This document shows positions 7,178-11,157 of a stretch of 13,527 nt of DNA, in pieces; the stretch's first letter is position 1; each line of letters starts with the position of its first letter. The stretch covers positions 1 to 13,527 of the forward strand of contig JAEZIT010000010.1 of NCBI GenBank assembly GCA_023436495.1, read 5' to 3'. Source of the stretch: Acidobacteriota bacterium (GTDB lineage: Bacteria > Acidobacteriota > Blastocatellia > Pyrinomonadales > Pyrinomonadaceae). The position numbers were made by a program, and so were the translations under genes. Under the pieces are notes generated by a model. That model was not told the DNA's origin. It did no database searches and saw only the letters and a list, made by a program, of their open reading frames with translations.

Positions 7178-7885
7178 ATGCTCGGCAAAAATCGTTTTCG
7201 TAAATTTACTACATTATTTACCGCCGTTGCCGTGTGGTGTGTTTACTCCTCGGTCGCACTCGCTGCTGGACCGAAGGATGTCACGGGGGAAATAACCGTT
7301 TCCGGCCAGGTTACCGTTAACGGCCAGAACGCAGTTTCGAATTCTACTATCATTTCCGGCGCCACGATCGTGACCGGCCCGGATTCAAGCGCTGTCGTTA
7401 GCCTCGGCAAAATGGGCCGCGTTGAACTGAATGCGAACTCCAACATCACACTTCGCTTTAGCGATAACAGCATTATCGGAATGCTCGACGAAGGTAAGGT
7501 CCGCGTCTCTAATGCCGCCGGCGTTGCCACGACATTTACCACCAAGCACGCGACCGTGATCGCCGATGCCGGACAGGCAGACAGCTTCACCGTCGAAGCC
7601 GAGTGTTCGCACACGCACGTCGATGCCACGACAGGCACCGTCATCATGCGTGAAGGCACAAGCGATAAGCAGGTTGTCGCGGGAACCACCGCTACTGCCG
7701 GAAACCTCGAGCAGACCGGGTGCAAACCGTGTCTCCGCCCGAATTCGGCTCCGCCGGTCGCTGTTGCCGGATGGCCGTGGCTTCTCCTTGCTGCAGCCGG
7801 TGTTGCCGGTGCGGCGATCCTGCTCGGACGCAAGAACGACACGACCGTTGGCGGCGGAACCATTATCGTCAGCCCGACACGTTAA
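7178..7885 (+). CDS. Exported FecR-like domain protein with C-terminal membrane helix and VSPTR tail (paralog 2)
   Basis: The 235-residue product parallels the upstream gene. It has a signal peptide (1 to ~29, ending SSVALA) and a matching beta-rich core (ITVSGQVTVNGQNAVSNST, TIVTGPDSSAVVSLGKMG, RVELNANSNITLRFSD, GMLDEGKVRVSN). It then adds about 40 residues absent from paralog 1: AECSHTHVDATTGTVIMREG, which is closer to a full FecR repeat, and GCKPC. The extra segment carries three cysteines (Cys142, Cys182, Cys185), possibly for a disulfide or metal. A hydrophobic helix (about 199-217) precedes a basic RKN and a tail ending GGGTIIVSPTR. The ATG at 7178 has GGAGG at 7161-7165; its 12-nt spacing is long but workable. 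The leader shares GATACA plus GGAG with paralog 1, so the duplication seems to include the 5' region. Function is not known. Confidence 0.82.
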   Translation: MLGKNRFRKFTTLFTAVAVWCVYSSVALAAGPKDVTGEITVSGQVTVNGQNAVSNSTIISGATIVTGPDSSAVVSLGKMGRVELNANSNITLRFSDNSIIGMLDEGKVRVSNAAGVATTFTTKHATVIADAGQADSFTVEAECSHTHVDATTGTVIMREGTSDKQVVAGTTATAGNLEQTGCKPCLRPNSAPPVAVAGWPWLLLAAAGVAGAAILLGRKNDTTVGGGTIIVSPTR

Positions 7886-7924
7886 GAGCGGGCGGCTTGT
7901 TCGCCTGATTTGAAGAATGAAATC

Positions 7925-7954
7925 GCGGGTCATATTATTAATAATATGACCCGC
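7925..7954 (+). terminator. Perfect 30-bp palindrome, probable terminator of the FecR-like pair
   Basis: GCGGGTCATATTATT (7925-7939) is followed with no spacer by its exact reverse complement (7940-7954), a 15-bp stem or cruciform. It lies 40 bp after the stop of paralog 2 and is followed by ATCATTTTG, a weak T-tract. Terminator is the likeliest role. Because the arms meet with no loop, a protein-binding palindrome upstream of the UDP-glucose dehydrogenase gene is an alternative. Confidence 0.55.
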
Positions 7955-8019
7955 ATCATTTTGCGTACGTTTGTGAAACTTTTAACAATTTCAAATTTTA
8001 GGATCTAACGAATTTAATT

Positions 8020-9318
8020 ATGCATATCGCTGTAATCGGCACCGGCTATGTCGGATTGGTCACCGGTGCGTGCTTCGCGGAATTCGGCGTTGACGTCATC
8101 TGCGTCGACGTTGACGAAACCAAGATCGAAAAACTAAAACAGGGCATCATCCCGATATATGAGCCGGGCCTCGACAAGGTCGTCGAGAAAAACTCCAAAG
8201 ACGGCAGGCTCACATTCACGACCGACGTCAGAACCGCGGTGGAAAAGGCCGAGGTCGTTTTCCTCGCTGTCGGCACGCCGCCGAAAGAGGACGGCTCGCC
8301 TGACATGAGCTATTATCAGCAGGCCGCGAAAGACATTGCCGAATCAATGAACGGCTATAAGGTGCTGGTAACGAAATCGACCGTTCCCGTCGGCACCGGC
8401 AAATGGCTGCGCGAATTTGTCTCGCAGAATCTGAAACAGGATACCGAATTCGGCGTAGCTTCCAACCCCGAATTCCTTCGCGAAGGCGCCGCCATCGAAG
8501 ATTTTATGCGTCCCGACCGCGTCGTCATCGGCAGCAACGAAGATCGCGCCATCGAAGTAATGAAGGAGCTCTACCGCCCGCTTTACTTGATAGAAACCCC
8601 GATTGTCATCACTTCCCTCGAAGCCGCTGAGCTGATCAAATACGCTGCTAACGCTTTTCTGGCGACCAAGATCACCTTCATTAACGAAGTGGCGAACCTC
8701 TGCGACGCAATCGGCTGCGACGTCCACGATGTCGCCCGTGGTATGGGAATGGACAACCGGATCGGCCGCAAATTCCTGCATCCCGGCCCTGGTTACGGCG
8801 GATCGTGCTTCCCCAAGGACACACGGGCACTGACCACCGTTGCCGACCAGTTCGGAGTCGAAACACGCATCGTCGATGCCGTTATCGAAGCCAACGAACG
8901 CCAGCGCGAAGCCATGATCCCGAAGATCGAAAAGCTCGTCGGCGGCCTCAACGGCAAACACATCGGCATTCTAGGACTCTCGTTCAAACCGGAAACCGAC
9001 GATATGCGGGAATCGCCCGCTATCGATATAATCAAGGTGCTTCTCGACCGCGGAGCGTCCGTTCGGGCCTTTGATCCCGTCGCCATGGACGAAGCAAAAC
9101 ACGTCATCAACGGGATCGATTACGCGACCGATGAATACGACGCGATCAAGGACGCCGATGCCCTGGTCATCGTGACGGAATGGAACCAGTTCCGGGCACT
9201 CGATATGACGAAGGTCAAACAGCTACTCAAAGCGCCGAAGATCGCCGACCTCCGCAATATTTACGAACCTGAAGACATGCGCGAACTCGGCTTCGATTAC
9301 GTCGGCGTCGGCCGATAG
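8020..9318 (+). CDS. ugd: UDP-glucose 6-dehydrogenase
   Basis: This enzyme oxidises UDP-glucose to UDP-glucuronate with two NAD+ and supplies uronic acids for capsule, exopolysaccharide or LPS. The 432 residues fit the bacterial family. The NAD-binding Rossmann motif GTGYVGLVTG is at 7-16, with Asp29 and Asp31 at the end of strand 2. Other motifs are IYEPGL (46-51), VGTPP (84-88), STVPVGT (120-126) and NPEFLREG (149-156). The central helix carries Lys207 and Asn211, and the catalytic Cys263 lies in GGSCFPKD (260-267). The C-terminal UDP-binding domain has GLSFKPETDDMRESP. All expected catalytic residues are present. The ATG at 8020 starts exactly at the Rossmann strand (MHIAVIG). Only a weak AGGA lies about 15 nt upstream, and I see no convincing promoter in 7955-8019. 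The epimerase gene follows after 61 bp, probably in one operon. Confidence 0.97.
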   Translation: MHIAVIGTGYVGLVTGACFAEFGVDVICVDVDETKIEKLKQGIIPIYEPGLDKVVEKNSKDGRLTFTTDVRTAVEKAEVVFLAVGTPPKEDGSPDMSYYQQAAKDIAESMNGYKVLVTKSTVPVGTGKWLREFVSQNLKQDTEFGVASNPEFLREGAAIEDFMRPDRVVIGSNEDRAIEVMKELYRPLYLIETPIVITSLEAAELIKYAANAFLATKITFINEVANLCDAIGCDVHDVARGMGMDNRIGRKFLHPGPGYGGSCFPKDTRALTTVADQFGVETRIVDAVIEANERQREAMIPKIEKLVGGLNGKHIGILGLSFKPETDDMRESPAIDIIKVLLDRGASVRAFDPVAMDEAKHVINGIDYATDEYDAIKDADALVIVTEWNQFRALDMTKVKQLLKAPKIADLRNIYEPEDMRELGFDYVGVGR

Positions 9319-9335
9319 GCAAGATCGCGAGAGCG

Positions 9336-9366
9336 GGAGAAAGCGGGAAACATAATTGCTTTCTCC
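9336..9366 (+). promoter_or_regulatory. Perfect 9-bp hairpin in the ugd-epimerase spacer
   Basis: GGAGAAAGC (9336-9344) and GCTTTCTCC (9358-9366) form a perfect inverted repeat with a 13-nt loop. There is no following T-run, so it is not an intrinsic terminator. The GGAG in the left arm is the only strong Shine-Dalgarno-like stretch in the spacer, so folding could hide it. A translational control or mRNA-stability role is possible but unproven. Confidence 0.4.
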
Positions 9367-9379
9367 TCTCCATCAACTT

Positions 9380-10336
9380 ATGTCAGAGACACCAAAATAC
9401 CTCGTGACCGGCGGTGCCGGATTTATCGGATCTAACCTTGCCGACGAACTTATCCAGAAGGGAGCAAAGGTCGCGATCCTCGACAATTTCATCACCGGAT
9501 TCCGCGAGAATCTGGACGAGATAGCAGGCGATTTTGAATTCTACGAAGGCGACGTCAATGACGATGAAGTTTTAAAACGCGCTCTCGCCGGTGTCGATAC
9601 CGTTTTTCACGAAGCCGCTCTGCCCAGCGTCCCGCGTTCGGTGGACAATCCCGCGGAAACGCATCAGGCGTGTGTCAACGGCACCTTCAACATTCTCGTA
9701 CGCGCAAAAGAATCCGGCGTGCGCCGCGTCATTTACGCCGCGTCCAGTTCCGCCTATGGCGACCAAGCCGTCCTGCCAAAGGTCGAGACCATGCGGCCCG
9801 ACCCTCTTTCGCCTTACGCCGCGGCAAAGCTCGTCGGCGAATATTACTGCCGCGTCTTTAGCGAGGTCTACGGCCTTGAAACAATTTCCCTGCGGTATTT
9901 CAACGTCTTCGGCCCGCGCCAGAATCCTTCGTCGATGTATTCTGGCGTCATTTCACGCTTCGTTGATGCTCTGCTGAAAGGCGAAACGCCCGTCATCTTC
10001 GGCGACGGCGAACAGACCCGCGATTTCACCTATATCGCCAATGTCGTCGACGCCAACATCAAAGCCGCCCAGTCCGACAAAGGCATCGGCGAAGTAATGA
10101 ATGCCGCAAACGGCGAGAGCGTTTCACTTAATGAATTGCTCGAGGTGTTAAAGAAGATAACCGGCAAACCCGACGTCCGCGCCGAATACAAACCGGCACG
10201 CGCAGGCGACGTAAAACATTCCCAGGCAGACAATACCCGGGCGATCGAATGCCTTGGCTACAAAAAACTGGTCGGCCTCGAAGAAGGACTTCAAAAAACC
10301 ATCGATTGGTGGAAAACCAGCCGCTTCGCTGCATAA
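9380..10336 (+). CDS. WbpP-like NAD-dependent UDP-sugar 4-epimerase (extended SDR)
   Basis: The 318-residue extended short-chain dehydrogenase/reductase has TGGAGFIGSN (10-19) for NAD binding, Asp35 at the end of strand 2, and the catalytic SSS (122-124), Tyr146 and Lys150 (YAAAK). The segments AALPSVPRSV, YAASSSAYGD, SLRYFNVFGPRQNP and GDGEQTRDFTYI closely follow WbpP-type UDP-GlcNAc/UDP-GlcNAcA 4-epimerases. UDP-glucuronate 4-epimerases and GalE enzymes share much of this. Next to ugd, UDP-GlcA to UDP-GalA is a reasonable alternative reaction. I chose ATG 9380 (MSETPKYLVTGG) because it places the Rossmann strand near the N-terminus as in the family. An in-frame TTG at 9356 would add eight residues (MLSPLHQL) that look like spacer. 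Either start has a poor ribosome-binding site, and a hairpin at 9336-9366 overlaps the region. Confidence 0.92.
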   Translation: MSETPKYLVTGGAGFIGSNLADELIQKGAKVAILDNFITGFRENLDEIAGDFEFYEGDVNDDEVLKRALAGVDTVFHEAALPSVPRSVDNPAETHQACVNGTFNILVRAKESGVRRVIYAASSSAYGDQAVLPKVETMRPDPLSPYAAAKLVGEYYCRVFSEVYGLETISLRYFNVFGPRQNPSSMYSGVISRFVDALLKGETPVIFGDGEQTRDFTYIANVVDANIKAAQSDKGIGEVMNAANGESVSLNELLEVLKKITGKPDVRAEYKPARAGDVKHSQADNTRAIECLGYKKLVGLEEGLQKTIDWWKTSRFAA

Positions 10337-10412
10337 TCGCTCAGGGATCAGCGCCGTCTGCGCAAGCTCGCGGCCGGCGCCCCATAGTAGCGAAACACTC
10401 TCACCACAGGTC

Positions 10413-10442
10413 AGAACCACCTCGCGTTAGCGGGTGGGTTCT
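10413..10442. repeat. Compound palindrome AGAACCACC...GGTTCT
   Basis: The outer arms AGAACC/GGTTCT and ACC/GGT pair with a one-base bulge. Inside them CGC-GTTA-GCG forms a second stem, so the 30 bases fold into one long hairpin. No T-run follows, so it is not a terminator. It fits a short interspersed palindromic element. Confidence 0.6.
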
Positions 10443-10445
10443 TCA

Positions 10446-10493
10446 ATTGCCGAAGCCCGCACAAAGTAAGGGCATAACACTCAACCATACGCC
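10446..10493. repeat. Dispersed direct repeat, copy 1
   Basis: A ~48-bp block begins ATTGCCGAAGCCCGCAC, contains AGTAAGGGC and ends near ACGCC. It recurs in the same orientation at 10849-10895 with roughly 75-80% identity by eye. It starts 3 bp after the palindrome at 10413-10442. Confidence 0.65.
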
Positions 10494-10501
10494 AAATGTA
10501 C

Positions 10502-10526
10502 GACGGACCGCTGGTCCGTCTTTTTT
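10502..10526 (+). terminator. GGACC hairpin 1 with T6, probable terminator of ugd-epimerase
   Basis: GACGGACC (10502-10509) and GGTCCGTC (10513-10520) form an 8-bp stem with loop GCT, followed by TTTTTT (10521-10526). This is a good intrinsic terminator on the plus strand, 165 bp after the epimerase stop. It belongs to a family of three similar hairpins in this region. Confidence 0.65.
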
Positions 10527-10530
10527 GTAA

Positions 10531-10549
10531 GGCGGACCGCTGGTCCGCC
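10531..10549. repeat. GGACC hairpin 2
   Basis: GGCGGACC (10531-10538), loop GCT, GGTCCGCC (10542-10549): a perfect 8-bp stem with the same core and loop as the hairpin 10 bp upstream, but with no T-run after it. Confidence 0.75.
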
Positions 10550-10603
10550 AACCCCGCAACCCATCGGCCCGAAAAATCCCCCAACAAGCCTCTGCGTAAA
10601 CAT

Positions 10604-10622
10604 CGCGGACCACCGGTCCGCG
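10604..10622. repeat. GGACC hairpin 3
   Basis: CGCGGACC (10604-10611), loop ACC, GGTCCGCG (10615-10622). The core GGACC-N3-GGTCC matches hairpins 1 and 2, while the outer pairs differ (A-T/C-G in 1, G-C/C-G in 2, C-G/G-C in 3) yet remain paired. Confidence 0.75.
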
Positions 10623-10633
10623 CTACATTTCCC

Positions 10634-10661
10634 CAGCCTCGTAGAGGCGTCCCGTTTGTAG
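10634..10661 (+). repeat. CCCGTTTGTAG repeat family, copy 0 (variant stem)
   Basis: This 28-bp copy contains GCCTC-GTA-GAGGC, then GT, then CCCGTTTGTAG. Compared with the other copies, the stem is GCCTC/GAGGC instead of GCTCC/GGAGC. Both arms changed so that pairing is kept. Confidence 0.65.
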
Positions 10662-10685
10662 AACCGCGCGGCCAATTACTGACCC

Positions 10686-10748
10686 AAGCTCCGTAGGAGC
10701 GACCCGTTGGTTTGGGCGGAAAGGAAACGGGCCGCTCCTACGGAGCTT
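10686..10748. repeat. Paired inverted copies 1 and 2 of the CTCCGTAGGAG repeat (REPIN-like)
   Basis: The left copy (10686-10708) starts AAGCTCCGTAGGAGCG and ends CCCGTT. The right copy (10726-10748) is its reverse complement at 22 of 23 positions. A 17-bp spacer separates them. Each half also folds alone (GCTCC-GTA-GGAGC), so the unit is a hairpin of hairpins, the layout of REPINs, which are paired inverted REP sequences. Confidence 0.75.
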
Positions 10749-10770
10749 CAAATATATTCTCAACCCATTA

Positions 10771-10797
10771 CTACAAACGGGCCGCTCCTCCGGAGCT
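10771..10797 (-). repeat. CTCCGTAGGAG repeat family, copy 3 (reverse orientation)
   Basis: CTACAAACGGGCCGCTCC continues to CGGAGCT. It is the same element as copy 2 including the CTACAAAC end, but its small loop reads TCC instead of TAC on the plus strand. It starts 23 bp beyond copy 2. Confidence 0.7.
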
Positions 10798-10848
10798 CAA
10801 AACAAAACTCCTCTTCCTTTGCGTACTCCGCGTCTTTGCGTGAAAACT

Positions 10849-10895
10849 ATTGCGGAAGCCGCACGCAGTAAGGGCGAAACATCCAACGCCATGCC
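10849..10895. repeat. Dispersed direct repeat, copy 2
   Basis: Begins ATTGCGGAAGCCGCACGC and contains AGTAAGGGC. It is the same-orientation partner of 10446-10493 and lies 356 bp further on, flanking the GGACC and CTCCGTAGGAG repeats. The two copies could be separate insertions of one element. Confidence 0.65.
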
Positions 10896-11087
10896 TACAA
10901 TAGCCGCCCGGCATTCCTCCCATAAATTCCCACGGGCTTCAGCCCGCTCTATCCCCGAGCAAAAGCGCGGGGCAACTCATAAATCCAAGCTAAGCATTAT
11001 CCATTTTCTCCCCAGCTCCTCTACTCCCTCACTCCCTCACTCAACTCCGGCCGCTGCCCGGTTCAAAATACTCATAAAACCTCAGAC

Positions 11088-11124
11088 AAAAGAAAAAGGA
11101 CCAGGCTCTAATTGAACCTGGTCC
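11088..11124 (-). terminator. Intrinsic terminator of the TonB-dependent receptor gene
   Basis: On the minus strand an 11-position stem with one mismatch (GGACCAGG and CCTGGTCC as its outer 8 pairs, 11098-11124) with a 5-nt loop is followed by TTTTTCTTTT. It lies 34 bp after the receptor stop codon. A second hairpin, CAGCCG/CGGCTG (11133-11152), lies between the stop and this terminator. Confidence 0.8.
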
Positions 11125-11157
11125 GCTTCATCCAGCCGTTGTTATTCGGCTGAGTTC

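Larger units (their letters stand above)
10337..11157. repeat. 820-bp non-coding repeat island between convergent genes
   Basis: There is no credible gene here: the open frames have no ribosome-binding sites, are low complexity and cross palindromes. The stretch is instead filled with short inverted and dispersed repeats. Those not listed separately are a hairpin GCGCCG/CGGCGC (10351-10380), the hairpin CGGGCT/AGCCCG (10933-10946), and the hairpin CCCCG..CGGGG (10953-10972, AAAA loop, one A-G mismatch). A CTTTGCGT/TCTTTGCGTG motif (about 10816-10842) and an 8-bp tandem repeat ACTCCCTC (11023-11042, 2.5 copies) are also present. It lies between the epimerase (plus) and the receptor (minus), where no promoter is needed, a site where REP-like elements typically accumulate. 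No transposase is in the window. Confidence 0.75.

Noticed and set aside
7243..7863. Minus-strand frame of 206 residues over FecR-like paralog 2
   Set aside because: Antisense shadow of a clear exported protein; no start signals.
8344..8961. Minus-strand 205-residue frame inside ugd
   Set aside because: Lies wholly within a complete, highly conserved enzyme gene; no independent evidence.
9356..9379. TTG at 9356 as start of the epimerase
   Set aside because: It would add eight non-family residues lying over a hairpin arm. The ATG at 9380 fits the family better, though the TTG cannot be excluded.
10249..10696. Small open frames in the repeat island, both strands
   Set aside because: They cross several palindromes, lack ribosome-binding sites and have Arg/Pro-rich compositions expected of chance translation of GC-rich repeats.
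10819..11115. 98-residue plus-strand frame before the receptor terminator
   Set aside because: It reads through the dispersed repeat, two hairpins, a simple tandem repeat and part of a terminator; no start signal.
10337..11157. Possible CRISPR array
   Set aside because: The repeats are of several families, in both orientations, with irregular spacing and no unique spacers of equal length; no cas genes.
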